A stretch of DNA of 64,000 bases from Conoideocrella luteorostrata (taxonomy: Eukaryota; Ascomycota; Sordariomycetes; Hypocreales; Clavicipitaceae), in assembly GCA_032433595.1 (NCBI GenBank), contig JASWJB010000053.1:62001-126000 (forward strand). The letters are read 5' to 3'. Made by a program: the position numbers and the translations under genes. Numbering within the stretch: position 1 is the first letter of the stretch; each line of letters opens with the position of its first letter. Shown here piece after piece: positions 1 to 12,635 of the stretch. The notes beneath the pieces are model-generated. The model was not told where the DNA came from, searched no databases, and was given only the letters and a program-made list of their open reading frames with translations.

Positions 1-447
1 AGCTGGCCATTGCAGCGCCAAAATGCTTAATTCAGGTTTGTTGACCCAATATGAGCCCAAGTTGAGGTCTAATGATCATGCATTCATATTGACTTTCTCA
101 GTCGAGGATTTACGGAAAATGTATAGTTGCAGATTACAATGCAGTGGAGAAAGGAAAATGTGCCAAGGAGTTCTCAAAACTTAAGGATTGTTATCTGGTA
201 AGTTCCCGTGCGTAAGGGATAATGATTGGGAATCCCTGAGCTAAACAACGGATCTACAGAAGGCTTTGTCACAGAAATAGTTTTGGTCATATACAGTACT
301 GTCTCTGGGCACGGCATTGCTTCGGGTTTATCGAGATGGTCACATTTGGCTTGTTTCTTAGGGACTGTCTACGGCACTCCGTCTATATACCTATTTGTTA
401 CTGCTCTTGCTGAGCGAAGAAGCAGTGGTGACCGGTTCAAAGGTACA
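1..447. other. Intergenic, 3' flank of isoleucyl-tRNA synthetase
   Basis: No convincing gene is seen. A short open frame at 226-471 (+) overlaps the end of the synthetase gene on the other strand, has no recognisable motif and is probably chance. The stretch likely holds the 3' UTR and terminator of the minus-strand gene. Confidence 0.6.
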
Positions 448-3400
448 TTAAATGCTGAGCAAGCGTATTAAAACCGTCGCTTGTTGCACCTCTTGTTCCT
501 CTTCTGCAATGATTTTAGACTTTTCTGTGCTTTCCTGTGCCGGCTCAAGAGGTCGTCGTAGAGTCTTTTCGAATGTATTGGAGTGGGCGACTAGAGCGTG
601 CGCCAATCCTATATCGTCAGGGTCGGACAAGACGGAATATTCCATCTTCACATCGTCTGTGGCCTGAAGTCCTGCCTTCTTACGAAGTCTTTGAACTCTA
701 TTGATGATCTCTCTCGCCAAACCTTCTTGCGCCAATTCTGGGTGAAGTTCTGAGTCTAGAATCGTCAGCACCTCATTGTCTGAGTTGATTTCCAACTTGG
801 TGGACGCTGCATCCTCCCGAAGTCCACGTCGAACCACTAAATCCCCAGTTTCGAGTCGAATCCCATCGACCCGAATTTCTCCTGTCTGTAAATATGCTTG
901 GACCTCCTCGCTAGTCAAGTTTGGAAGGGCCTTCTTCACACGAGCCATATCCTTTCTGAGTTTTTTCCCAAGAACAGGCCAGTCCGCTGTCACGCTGAGC
1001 TGCACATTGTAGCTTGCCTCGTCGCTAGAAAGAACAAGGTCTCGGATATTGAGCTCTTCTGTGATGTAGTTTTCTAGAGATTTGACATCATCCAGATATT
1101 GTTGGTCATGGTGTATAACTACCAGGGTTTTCAGCGGTGTCTTCAAACCAATACTTCTCCGTTCTCGTGAGACTCGAGCCAAGTCAATCACTCTTTGCAT
1201 TCTAGAGACTCTCCTTTCGACCTCAGAATTGAACAGCTCTTGCCTAACTTCTGGGAAAGATAAAAAGTGTACACTGCGAGGGTCTTCCGCCTGAAGTTCC
1301 TTGGGAATGTGGGACAACAGCTTGAGGTAGATGGTGTCTGACAAAAATGGTGTGAAAGGAGCCAAACCACGACAAAGTGTGTACAGGACTTCAAACAAGG
1401 CATTCAGCGCATGTTGTGTGTCTTGAAGACCATTCTCACCCTTGAGTCGTCGACGGTTAAAGCGGATATACCAATTGGTGGTGTTATCAATAAGTTCAAG
1501 TAGTCGAGGGACGACAGTATAGAGTCGATATCCTGTGTTCATGTCAGAGCGTGCAATTCCCGAAAATGGGACGTATTCTCGTACCTCGCATTTCCTCGTT
1601 AACAAATTCTAACAAACTTTGACAGCTTGCCAAGATCCACCGATCCATGACGTTTTCATTCTTTGATTCGATATCTGGATTCCAAATGTAGTTCACCCCT
1701 TCTGCCTTTTTAAGTAGCGCGGTTTGACCTTCGAAGAATTTGTAGCTGTTCCATAGAGGCAATAAAACCTTCTGAACCACTTCCTTGACGCCGGATTCCT
1801 TGAATCGCAATGGCTCGGCCCGTACAACTGGGGAGTTGATAAGATACAGCCGAAGGGCATCTGATCCATATTTGTCCATGACAATTGACGGGTCCGGATA
1901 GTTTTTAAGCCTCTTTGACATCTTTTTGCCATCCTCTGCTAAGACGATACCGTTCACAACACAATTTTGAAACGGGGAACATCCAAATAAATGTGTCCCA
2001 AGGACAAGAAGAGTATAAAACCAACCTCTTGTTTGATCAAGCCCCTCCGCAATAAAGTCCCCCGGGAACGAATCTTTGAACTTTTCGACGTTCTCGAAAG
2101 GGTAATGTTGACTAGCATATGGCATGCTTCCTGACTCAAACCAACAATCGAAAACTTCTTCAACCCGTCTTAAAGTTCCTTTACCCTTTCTACTTGGGAT
2201 AGTGATGTGATCAACCTCATCTCTGTGTATGTCATCAAGTTCGCCCTGATAGCCGCTAAGTTCTCGTAATTCCTCAACACTACCAATGCAAACTTTTTCT
2301 TCAAGGTCATCGCTGACCCACATGGGAATTGGCGTACCCCAATAGCGATTTCTACCAACATTCCAATCACGAGCGTTCGCTATCCAACTCGCAAATCGAC
2401 GCTCCTTAACGAATGAAGGCACCCAATGGGATCCTTCGATATTTTTTAGCATTTCGGGAACAATTTCAGGAATTCTGATAAACCACGAAGGCACTGCGCG
2501 ATAAATGAGTGGTGTATCCGATCTGGGACACATAGGGTAAGAGTGCCGCAGCTGTGACTCAACCACTAGACGTTCTTCAGCCTTTAGGTACTTAATTATA
2601 TGTTTATCAGCCTCCTTAACGTGCATCCCGGCGAAGTCTGGGACTTTGGCCGTGAAATGGCCAGTGTCGTCAAGTGGGTCTGGTGGTGGCCTTTTCTCGC
2701 TAATGACTCCTGCTGTGACAGCGATGTTGTAATCTTCCTCACCGAAAGCAGGCGCCTGGTGTACAATTCCAGTACCGCTGTCCGCTGTAACGTACATTGC
2801 ATTGAGAACACGAAAACCGTAGTCCTTGAAGTCTTCGTAAAAGTAGTCAAAAAGCGGCTTATATCGCCATCCAAGCATATCCTTGCCTTTGATTTTCCCC
2901 ACTGTAGAGTACTTGGCCTTCTTGGGGTCCTTGTATAAAGTCGACAGCAGCTGCTCCAAAATAACGTAAACTTTGCCAGATTTCTCATCATGAACCTTGA
3001 TATATTCGAAGTCAGGGTGAACGGCAAGGCCTGTATGAGAAGGAAGAGTCCAAGGGGTTGTTGTCCATGCCAGTAGGTGAACGTTTGGGTCATCTAGTAG
3101 CGGGAAGGAAACCACCACTGCTGGATCCGTCACGTCCTGGTAGTTCTGGTTGGCTTCGAAGTTACTCAGTGCCGTTGTAAGTACAGTCGAGTATGGCATC
3201 ACGCGATAACCTTGGTACACCTGTCCCTTGTCGAAAAGTTGTTTAAAAACCCACCAAAGCGATTCCATGAACTTGGGATCCATGGTCTGAGAACCTTCGT
3301 CAGCACAGTGCTGCTGGTCAAATATTTGGGCTTCCCACCTTGTAATCATTATCAAAGTCTATCCAGCGACCCAGGCGTTCTATTGTAAGTCGCCATTCAG

Positions 3401-3839
3401 AAGCATAGCGCATGACAATAGCACGACACTCTTCATTGTATCTCTGAATCCCAAACTTAGTGACGGCTGCTTTCCCAGATATGCCCAATTTCTTGTCGAT
3501 TTCGTGCTCAATGGGTAATCCATGTGTGTCCCAACCGAAACGACGCTCGACATGGAAACCTTTCATAGACCAATATCGGGGTATTATATCTTTGATGGTT
3601 GATGCCAGCAAGTGCCCATAATGGGGAAGGCCAGTTGCAAAAGGTGGCCCGTCGTAAAAGGTATAAAGTGGACGGCCACTAGACAGTTCAAGCTTTAGAA
3701 AAATAAAATCAGCGAATACAACCTACAGACTTTTTAAGTTGATCAGCGCCAAAATTCCCCATACCTGACGGTGAAATGCGTTAATGGCGCGCCATCGCTC
3801 GATGGTTGCTACCTCCTCTTTTGGAAAATCGATGGACAT
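448..3839 (-). CDS. ILS1: Isoleucyl-tRNA synthetase, cytoplasmic
   Basis: Charges tRNA-Ile with isoleucine in the cytosol (class I aminoacyl-tRNA synthetase). Four exons: 3765-3839, 3339-3692, 1585-3286 and 448-1532, with introns of 72, 52 and 52 nt; the joined frame is 1071 residues, the usual size for the eukaryotic cytosolic enzyme. The HIGH signature reads HYGH at about residues 49-52 and the KMSKS signature reads KMSKR near residue 600. The conserved [13 protein letters not shown] block and the anticodon-binding stretch [14 protein letters not shown] are intact. The start at 3839 (MSIDFPKEE) is chosen because this is the conserved fungal N-terminus; an in-frame upstream extension exists but looks non-coding. 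No mitochondrial presequence is seen. It is divergent from hymA across a 0.7 kb promoter. Confidence 0.96.
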
Positions 3840-4552
3840 GGCTGGCGGGTTGAGGACAATGTTTTTTTTGCGAATATTACCAATCGGACAGGCTGATAGC
3901 TGAACCACGAAGCAGCTCTCAACGACCTGACTTGAGTGTTAGGGAAAGAAATTGGTCACTCGATGGGTAGGTAATGAGAGGAAGGTTTTTTGTCAGTATA
4001 TGATGGTTACAGAAGGAAAATGGTGTGTGAGTCAAGGTGGGGGGGGGCCTTGATCATGGTGGGGGAATGGGTGAGGGGCAAGCAGTAAAGAGTCACTTTG
4101 GTTCAACTGTTGCCAGGAGTTACCGAGCGGGCATCATCTTCATCTTGATTATGCCTACTATATCAGCCTGCAGGCCCAAGAAATGATTCAATTTTTATTA
4201 GGGTCGATCCGGCGTTAGCAAATTAAGGCGTGGCATGTACATTTAGTGCTTGGTTAATACTCGCCTGCCTAGGTTCTTCAGGTGCCTTTGTTCTGGCACT
4301 GACGCGCTAACGGTCCAGCACCAAGCTCTGCACAATCCTTGCTGCTTGTCGGTAAACATCAGCCAGAACGCGGTCCTCCGAAAAAACTGAGTGAGCACTC
4401 TGTACTTGGTCCTTTGCACCCATGAGCCGTTAGCAAGTTCACAGAACCCTTGTATTTTGTCCTAGCAGACGGACTGAGAGAGCCATCTCGGGCGGTTGCG
4501 AAGGGGATTTGCTTCCCCCATACAACTTCGAACGTTGATCCCAGACCTTGCC
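3840..4552. promoter_or_regulatory. Divergent promoter region, ILS1 / hymA
   Basis: A 713-bp gap between two divergently transcribed genes, so it should hold both promoters and both 5' UTRs. It has runs of G on the plus strand near 4040-4055. No clear TATA box or recognised operator was found. Short open frames at 4359-4656 look accidental. Confidence 0.5.
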
Positions 4553-5887
4553 ATGTCCTTCCTGTTCGGCAGGGCACGATCTCGTGCCACGGCCGACCTG
4601 CCAAGACAAGCACGAGAACATGTATTGCGACTTGAGGGCCCCAATGCTACCGTCAAGGTATATTATGTCTAATCACCATTGTTTCTGTCTTTTCACAGCG
4701 ACGTTCTAATTCTGAACTTGTGCTAAACTATGTAGTCGGAAGAGCTGGCGAGAGTTCTAAGTCAAATGAAAGTTGTCCTACAAGGAACGCAAGGTAAGTC
4801 CAAAGTTCTAGAGCATATCAATAACCATAATCTTCTTTACAGCCCGCAGCACGTGTATCTTTGCATTGTCTGACTCGAAGTTCAGAAACCGACAGTTCTC
4901 CCGAACAGATATACCAACTTGTAACTGGTCTCATAGATGAAGACCTGCTCCACTTGTTGGCCGTGAACCTTTATCGTTTGCCCTTTGAATCGCGAAAAGA
5001 TACCCAAGTCATATTCTCATATGTGTTTCGATTTCGTCCTGCCTCTGCCGCTCCTAAAAGCGATCCAATCGCGCTGTCCTACGTCGTCTGTAACCGACCA
5101 CAGGTTCTCGTTGAACTATGCCGGGCTTATGACCATAAAGAAAGTGCTATGCCGGCCGGATCGGTTCTGAGAGAGTTATTAAAAAACGAGGCTGCAGCTG
5201 CAGTCATTCTCTACGACGATGGCGATGAACCTGGTTCTAGTGCTAAAGGCCTGAATGCCATTGACCGGGAGCGACCTCAGAGTGGAAGAGGTGTCCTCTG
5301 GAGATTCTTTGATTGGATCGACAAGAGTTCATTTGAGGTAGCAGCTGATGCATTCACTACATTCAGGGTATGATGCTCCTTTGCGGTACATCAAACGATG
5401 TTTGGTTAACCATGCTGTTCAGGAACTATTAACAAGACATAAAGATCTTGTTCCAAGATATTTGTCAGTGAACTTCGACATGTTTTTCGAGCAGTACAAT
5501 AATACGTTGGTGCAATCGAGCAGTTATGTCACAAAGCGCCAATCTATCAAGCTCCTGGGGGAAATTTTATTGGACCGGTCAAACTACAGTGTCATGACTG
5601 CCTATGTGGACCGTGGAGACCACTTAAAAATATGCATGAATTTGCTCCGCGATGATCGCAAAATGGTTCAGTACGAAGGTTTCCACGTGTTCAAAGTATT
5701 TGTTGCAAATCCGCACAAATCTATCGCAGTACAAAAAATTCTCATCATGAATCGCGATAAGCTTCTAACATTTCTGTCACATTTTCTCGAAGACCGGACT
5801 GATGACGAACAGTTCATTGATGAACGAGAGTTCCTAATCAAACAAATAAGGAACATGCCATCTAGTCCCGTTCAAACGCAGAGATAA
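4553..5887 (+). CDS. hymA: HymA / Mo25-like scaffold protein
   Basis: Mo25/CAB39 family scaffold, an armadillo-like helical repeat protein that activates germinal-centre kinases in the NDR/Orb6 (RAM/MOR) morphogenesis pathway. In Aspergillus the homologue hymA is needed for conidiophore development. Four exons: 4553-4657, 4736-4793, 4886-5367 and 5423-5887; introns 78, 92 and 55 nt; 369 residues. The second exon is only 58 nt. Conserved family blocks are complete: LVTGLIDEDLLHLLAVNLYR, ESRKDTQVIFSYVFR, SVNFDMFFEQYNNTLVQSSS, YVTKRQSIKLLGEILLDR and the C-terminal DEREFLIKQIRN. The start MSFLFGRAR matches the family's N-terminal pattern. It is convergent with the downstream SWIB gene. The identification is very secure. 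Confidence 0.95.
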
Positions 5888-6350
5888 TGCGGAGAAATTA
5901 AGTTAGTTAAATTGCGGACTCTGAGATATTGAGAACTTTGCTGCAGCCAGATGAATGCATCAGGCTTCTGCTTCTGGAACTAAACTAGGATACCTGATTG
6001 GACATGGAAGCAGTAGAAGGCGTTATTCTTTAATGTTCTTGGCGGTCTTGATAACTTAGTCAATTATTCTTGATATTTTTGGATCGCAAAAATCTGGTAA
6101 TTCTGCATAGAAACTTTGTTACATGGTGAGCTGAAACAACTTTCGTGTCCAAGTTCATTATGGAATAGATCCCCCCCCCATCCCGTCCCACGTTTCCTTC
6201 TCCGGACGAAAGTACAAGTGTTGCATACTCCAAGGGGAAAATCTATTGAACGCCACATTTTTCCCCGCGTTGATTCGAAGAACCTCGAATGTACTGTCGT
6301 CACGCCGCGGACTAATCGTACATTTCTTCAGAACATGGCATATGAAGCTT
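5888..6350. other. Convergent 3' region, hymA / SSR3
   Basis: A 463-bp gap between converging genes that should hold both 3' UTRs. It contains a run of nine C near 6172-6180. Open frames on both strands here overlap each other and carry no recognisable domain, so no gene is called. Confidence 0.5.
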
Positions 6351-8087
6351 CTAACGATGTCTGGACAGTAGCACATTGACACTCTCGCGAGCATTTTGCG
6401 TGGCCCAGACACTATGTGCACCCCCTTGTCTCCATTCATCGGCTGTCAGTGCATCTTCTCCACCCCTAGCCGTGTCACCCAAAATCACCTCAAGATCTCG
6501 CTTCTGAGAACTGAGCCAGCTCTTTACAAAATCAGCCGGATCTTGACTCAAAGATGTAAAGAATGAGTGCTTGGCTTTTGAGACAGCCATGGCTTGAATT
6601 AAGCGAGCTAACTGCTCATCAAGTAAGGTGACATCCTTGAGCATGGCTGCATAATCACCCTTGTTTACCAGAGGTTGCAGCGTGCTACGTAGAGGATCAT
6701 CTAGTAAGACCTGCACATCATAAACCGTTGCTTGTGGGTCTTTATGGAATTCTTCATCAACCCGAATCGTATACGGTAGACTTATTGGCGGTAATGGACG
6801 AAGATGCTGCGCAACATACTCATTCAACATTGGGATATAACCAATGTCGCCTCGTCCGACAACCTGATATCGTGATTAGCTGAGATCTATTGGAATTCAT
6901 TGCATTTGACCTGACCCTTTTCAAAAGTTCGTCACAGCGAAAATTGCGTTTCTCTTCATCCTCTTGCAGGTTCCAGAGCCTGATATATTCCCACAGCGCC
7001 GTAACCGCGTCTTGTTGGGTGGCTTCAGTCATGTCAACAATTTCTGCTAGTTCAGTGCTAAGCTGATACCGCTCGGGAAACTCGTGGCGATGTAGATTGA
7101 TTGTGATGTTTATATTTTCATCACCATTCCTCTTGAAGGTAAGTTCATCAAAATCGCCGGATGAACTCGTGGTAGCGCTAGAGCTTTTCGACGAAGCTTC
7201 CGGTTTTTTCCATTCAATCGTCTGCTCTGAATTCTTTGTGGGCTTCGAGCCATCAAAGCTGACGGACATGGCTTTGAAAAAGTGCGAAAATCGTGAGTTG
7301 TCAGCGGACGAAGCAGTGGTGTCCAAGGGATTACCGTGGTAACGCCTGCTGTCTTCTGAGACCCCAGTATTCCCTGGTGAAGGGATGAATGCCGTTTCTG
7401 AACTATGGGTTGTTGGTCGTCCTGTGATGATCTGGTCCACGTCTACCAAACGGCCTTCAATTTTCACACGATACGATGCTTCCATGTTCGGTGTGAAATC
7501 GAATGCGTCAACACTGAGTCCATTGCCTTGCCATGCCTGGTCCTCGACGGTGTTGCTGACCCAAATTCGAAGCGTTCTGCAGAGCTATTCGTCCGTTAGC
7601 CTTTTAGATGATTAGAGGAAGCTGGACCAATTCGATCCCATTGGGTTCCCCAGACTGACTTTACTAGCGGTTCGACTAGATGTTTCAGATACATCCAGAC
7701 GCTTGCGAGTGGTAGTGGCATCCAGCATTCTTTCAACATCTCTCAATGTTGTGTATCTTTGAACGGCTTCTGGGTCAATGATACTGTCCTTTACTCCCTC
7801 AGGGATATTCTTATCTGTAGGTTTGCGGCTCCGGCGTCTCGCCAATTCATTAGCGTGGGCTTGGGCTTGTTGTTGTTGCGCAATCTGCGCTTGGGTTAAA
7901 GGTACAGAGGGATGAGGGCCGGAGGACATCATTGGGCCTGAGAGATATCAGTTTCTCGTGCTACGCGCGATGAAAATGCGATTTTGTTCATGATAGAGTA
8001 CATACCTATGCCGCCACGGCGCTGATTAGCACCGTGAGGAGATCTTTGAGGCACCTGTTGTGCATAATTCCGATACTGTGGCTGCAT
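6351..8087 (-). CDS. SSR3: SWI/SNF and RSC complex subunit Ssr3 (SWIB domain, BAF60 family)
   Basis: SNF12/Rsc6/BAF60 family subunit of ATP-dependent chromatin remodellers in the nucleus. Four exons: 8006-8087, 7660-7937, 6916-7584 and 6351-6863; introns 68, 75 and 52 nt; 513 residues. The N-terminus is Gln/Pro-rich and leads to ELARRRSRKPTDKNIPEGV, typical of the family. RTLRIWVSNTVEDQAW follows, then a linker, and then the SWIB domain (YQLSTELAEIVDMTEATQQD through ALWEYIRLWNLQ, roughly residues 285-340). The last exon has family blocks LPPISLPYTIRVDEE and QALVN-like repeats. Introns 2 and 3 have unusual GTCAGT and GTCAGG donors, but only these splices give the conserved frame. A TCACGTGA site lies 112 bp upstream of the start. 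Confidence 0.9.
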
Positions 8088-9041
8088 TGTGAAGTCAGTC
8101 CAGCAAGTGCGTTATCGTCACGCGGCAACCTGATTCTTGTTTGCTGGCTGTCGCGCGTCTTGTTGGAGTCGGTGGGATATGTGGGCTCATGTGCATAATC
8201 ACGTGATCTCTACATATGATCGGGACTGATGAATCGAAGCTGCATCTAACAAAATAAATGACTGGACCTCATTATTCACTAAGTATTCCTTGTTGCCTAC
8301 CCATAAAACGCTTTGCTGGATTACAAATCTTTCTCCTATGTTAAGGGTTAAAGGGTTAAAAGTTCCTTTAACAACTCAAAATTCTGTTCATTGTAGATAT
8401 GTAAGGCGCGCAGTCTACTAGACCGAATGTGGGACAGGTAGTGTTGCTGTTGTTTCGGCAGTATTAGGTTATATGGACGCACTTAGCTGGTTGATTTATT
8501 AGATTGCCTCCGGCTTTGGACCATTGACTTGTCAAAAGACGTGCGGATGTTGTGGCAATGATATGAAACGCGCCATAGAAACTTTGTTGAACATAGCCTG
8601 CAGTACATAGAGCCTGTGTACGCGTATCGAAATGCTCAACCTCGGTCCATCATTCAAGCATTCAAGCAACACAAAAATGACGTGGTCCACTTTCGTTCTC
8701 CGCTCCAACTGATTCACGCAACTAGCATGCTGCAGACTGTAAAGTTGTCTTCTCCACTTAACATTAGTGGCCGCTGGAAGATGCTGCACTAAAGTTAACT
8801 CATCTCTCAACCTATAATAACAATAATGACGGCTAGAAAAGAATGCAGCAAAATACAAAAGGAAAACAAAGCGAACACCTTGTTTGACGCCTCGCTGACA
8901 ATGCTATGGTCGAATCTACTTGACAGTATATCAAATGGTTGAGTACGAATACTCAAAAACAACAAGAAAGGGAAACAAAAGAACGGCTGAAAACAAAGCT
9001 CCGAAGCCATCAGCGTCCATTTTCTAGCTGCAACTGATGGC
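8088..9041. other. Intergenic between SSR3 promoter and PKH 3' end
   Basis: A 954-bp gap with the promoter of the minus-strand SSR3 gene at its left side and the 3' UTR of the kinase gene at its right. It holds a TCACGTGA at 8199-8206 and a short run of GGGTTAAA-like units at 8345-8361. Open frames at 8532-9010 (-) have no recognisable features. Confidence 0.5.
8199..8206. promoter_or_regulatory. TCACGTGA E-box, upstream of SSR3
   Basis: Perfect palindromic TCACGTGA. Its CACGTG core is the binding site of Cbf1-like and other bHLH factors in fungi. It lies 112 bp upstream of the SSR3 start codon. Function is inferred from the motif and position only. Confidence 0.4.
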
Positions 9042-11388
9042 CTAAAATGCAGGCCCTAATCCGTTTCGAGACTGTCGTTTGCTGAACCGGTTTCTCTTAG
9101 AAGCATTATCGTCATGATTAGGTTGGCTTTTGCTCAGATGATTCCGCCCGCTTCGGTCATGGACACCCTGTGCGTCATGGTTATGAGCTCTGTTATCTAA
9201 TGTGCTAGATGGGCTCGATACTTCCGACGAAATTCCTCCAAAGGCATTATCTTCGCTATGAGTATTAATGATTTGAGATAACGCTATATCTTTCGCCCTT
9301 TCGAGGCATTCGATCCATTCATCGGCAGAAAGCCTACCGTCGTTACTGTTCAATGTGGCTTTGGTCTCTTCAAATGTATAGTGATAACCGGCCTAATTGA
9401 AACGTAAGCGACATTACCGTACACTGAGCAAGCTGAAGACTTACAGCATTAATACACCAGATCAATTGTCCCTTCGCGTCCTGTTGCGTTTTCCAGGACG
9501 AGTCAGATGCCAGGAGAGATAAATCCTGTTTTGCCCTTTTCTCTTCCCCCCCGGCGGGAGCAAGCACAACGCGGCCACTAGAAGTCACCATAACAAGCCG
9601 TTGTCTCTTCTTGGTTGTGCTGCCACCAAAAAATCGCGATAGTTTTTTATGGTTTTCGTCAGATCCCTTCCGGTTAACATTGCTTGGTAGCGGGGTGGAA
9701 ACAACCATTAGGTCTCCGAGCTTCAATATTCGTTCGTTATTCTTGGTCAGCACCGGTGACCACTCGATATCTAGTTGAGTTGGGGGGGGGAGTTCCGTAA
9801 TGATTCTGACAGGACGATTTGCTGCACTGGAACTCATTGGCTGGGAGTGCGGTATTGATCTAGACGGATTTTGCTTGCTTTTTGAAGGTCCAACTTCTGA
9901 AGGTAAGCTGTTTAGTTGGATAATGCTGGACTCTTGCGTGGGAGGAATATACGATCGTAATCTCGGCGCCTTTATTCGCCAAAGGCCTTTTCCAAATTGA
10001 TGCCCATCAAAGAATTCATGGTTTTTAATGTGTTCAATGGTCAGTCGCCTTGCTGGATCCAGGATTAGACATCTTTCAATGAGATCTCGTGCAGATGGAG
10101 GAAATCCCGTTGGAAACTCATACTCCAGATTCACAATCTTCTGGAAAGTAAGATACTCACTTCCTGCTTTGAACGGAGGTCTTCCAGCAAGAAGTTGGTA
10201 GATAATACAACCAAAGGCCCAAAGATCGCTAGCTTTACCTGCGCTTTTATGGGTCAAGAGTTCAGGACTGACATACTCGGCGGTGCCTACGAAGGACGCA
10301 GCTCGACCGTCATCAACGGCTTCTCTATTGGCTGGACCCTGAGCTTCGTGGGGGTCCTTTAAAATCTTAGCCGTACCGAAATCCGTAATCTTAACATGCA
10401 TCTCGTCGTCCAGTAGCACGTTTTCAGGTTTTAAATCGCGGTGAATTACTCCCCGTGAGTGCATGTAGTCGATAGCGTCGAGAATTTGCGCACCGTAAAA
10501 CCTGACGCAATCCATATCAAATGTACCGGTTTTTTTCAGTACGCCTAGAAGCTCTCCACCATTGCAAAGGTCCAGAACATAGTACAGTGAGGTTTCATCC
10601 TGAAAAGTGTAATAAAGACGAACAATACCAGGATGCTCTGTCAGGCGGTTGAGTGTGTTCTTTTCGATGTTGACGTATTTGATCTTCTTTTCCTTGATAA
10701 TGTGCCGCTTTTCAAGTACTTTGATGGCGTACTCTTTCAGAGTCTGTCGGTCCGTGGCAAGGTAGACAGTGCTGTATGAGCCTTCACCGAGGATACGGCC
10801 AAAAGAAAAGTCACGGACTCCTTTTTTGATTTGTCGAACCACCATTCGGCCGGCGCTATCAACTTCGCGGCGGACGCCAACAGCTGCCCCTCGGTCTTTC
10901 CAGTCCTCACTGGACATTTGTGACGGTGCCATTGTCGTAACCGAGTGAATACCGCTTCCGGACGAAGGGGAGTAAATATTTTTTGGGCTTCTTGAGTTTT
11001 GTCGTAACGGAGCAGCATCCTCGGATCCGGTATGAGCTGGTTCGGGGTGCGCTGGGTGGCGGACAATTCTATTTTCCATCAGAGAAATAGGTCGAAGTGG
11101 ACTTGTACCCCCTGACAGATCCCCGTTCGCAAGCACCGAATTGTGTAAAGCGGACTTACAATCTCCATCATCAGCAGTCTGGCTTGACTGATTAGAGAGG
11201 CTGTATTCTTGAGGTAAGATTTTGTTTGCATCAGTATCATGTTGATGAGTCGAGGTCGTTGCAGCGATACTAAGCGTCGATTCATGGATGCCGGAAGCCG
11301 AGTTAGTTAGAGTACCGTCAGCAGTATCATCAGGATTAGCTATTCGCAGCCCGCCCAGAGCCCGAGAAAGACTCAAGTCTCCATGCAT
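9042..11388 (-). CDS. 3-phosphoinositide-dependent kinase 1 homologue (Pkh/Ksg1 type)
   Basis: AGC-family serine/threonine kinase that phosphorylates the activation loop of other AGC kinases (Ypk, Sch9, Pkc1) in membrane-stress and sphingolipid signalling. Two exons: 9445-11388 and 9042-9392, with a 52-nt intron; 764 residues. The N-terminal 190 residues are low-complexity and start with a conserved LSLSRALGGLRIANPD block. The kinase domain covers about 195-465: glycine loop GEGSYSTVYLA, YAIKVLEK lysine, HRDLKPENVLL catalytic loop, DFGTAK, and the PDK1-type T-loop ASFVGTAEYVSPELL. A C-terminal region with a QLDIEWSPVLTKNNERILKLGDL block fits the PH-like domain of fungal Pkh proteins. The Met at 11388 is the first of the open frame; a further upstream exon cannot be excluded. 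Confidence 0.92.
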
Positions 11389-12635
11389 TGTGAGTTATCC
11401 AGAGCCGTTAACCTGGCCACCTGTAAAGAGGCAAGGACAGGTTCCCAGTCGAAATGGGAGAGAATTAGATGGTTGAGTCCCGTGGCCTTGCGATTGCCAA
11501 ATTTCGGGTGGCGGAACGACGTGCCGAACCCGCAGCTGCCTTACCTAATGAAGCACGTAGGACGTGCATCAATAGTAAGTCTACGGAGTATATACGGAGA
11601 ACTCCGTACAGGCAGCGACAATGCATGCACCTTTCCCTTGTACCAACACCTTCCGGATTACTACATTCACGCGGCATGCATAATAAATAGACAAATTATT
11701 GGCTATAAAGCACATGCGTTGAAGTTTTAGAGGAGAGCATGAGCTATTCGAGACGTTTGGAAATCGCAGCGCCCATTTACCAATTAGGTCCTTTGGAGAG
11801 GAGAGGTGCGTAGAGCGTAGTCATAGCCCAGTTCATATTTTGTGGGCGGAAAAGAGCCTCTTTGCTGACGGAATTGTTTCACGTGAAATTTGGATTTGAC
11901 CGGTTTGGTCAAGTAAAGTAAATTAACAATAAGAAAGGGCCCTAACCCGACTGTTAAGTAGATCAACAAGTTTTCCCTTCGCACTTGAATTGTGTCTATG
12001 TTCAGAGCCTTGCTCCTGTGCCTATCATGCCTGAATTGCTTTATTGAATGGCGCTCACGCCCGATAACCTTGGGCTAGGTTGCTCAACCACTTCATATTA
12101 TCGCATACCAGATTACTACGAATTGGTTCAGGTCCCTAGGCAATCTCGTTACTGAATTGAGGTTGTATTGCTAGCCGTGCCAGACACCAGCATACGTGTT
12201 GTGGGTGTGTGCTTTGGGCCGACAATGTATCTAAATAAGAATATTCAACTAAAGCTTAGCCGTCTATTGAAACAATTTTGATGCCAAGTTTTAGCTACAA
12301 TTTTCAGTGGAGACAGGCGCATCGACGTATACAAACACACCATTAAGAATTTGCTCGACGTAGTAGTGGAAGCATAACCTGCACTTATTCGCACTCCCAG
12401 GGGGATCTGACATAAAAAGTATGCCCAATCAAGATGATCTTTACGGTTTGCTGTTTGTCAGGCTGGGTCATGACTTCATCCGCATTCCCGTCGCAGCCCA
12501 TTGTTGGTGTGAGAATGCATAATGTAACTTAATTTGCTAGACGTACATCCTGCACTGTGTGCTAATGTGACCTAACTCGAGAATAAAGGAGCTAATGTAT
12601 ATCTTATCCTCCTCAGTACAATCTTAGCGGGATAA
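11389..12635. other. Intergenic, promoter side of PKH gene
   Basis: 1.25 kb without a supported gene. It holds TACGGAGTA at 11582-11590, a partial inverted copy at 11601-11609, and a palindrome TTTCACGTGAAA at 11877-11888. Several overlapping short frames on both strands have no recognisable product. Confidence 0.5.
11877..11888. promoter_or_regulatory. TTTCACGTGAAA palindrome upstream of PKH gene
   Basis: A 12-bp perfect palindrome with a CACGTG core, about 490 bp upstream of the kinase start codon. It is likely a bHLH-factor site, inferred from sequence only. Confidence 0.35.

Noticed and set aside
2600..2938. Antisense open frames inside ILS1 (this one of 112 codons) and similar ones inside HEM13, TRP5 and RPN8.
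   Set aside because: They mirror the codon bias of the strong sense genes and show no independent protein features.
8341..8364. Short GGGTTAAA-like units resembling an interstitial telomere repeat.
   Set aside because: Only two or three imperfect units, and the spacing does not match TTAGGG arrays.
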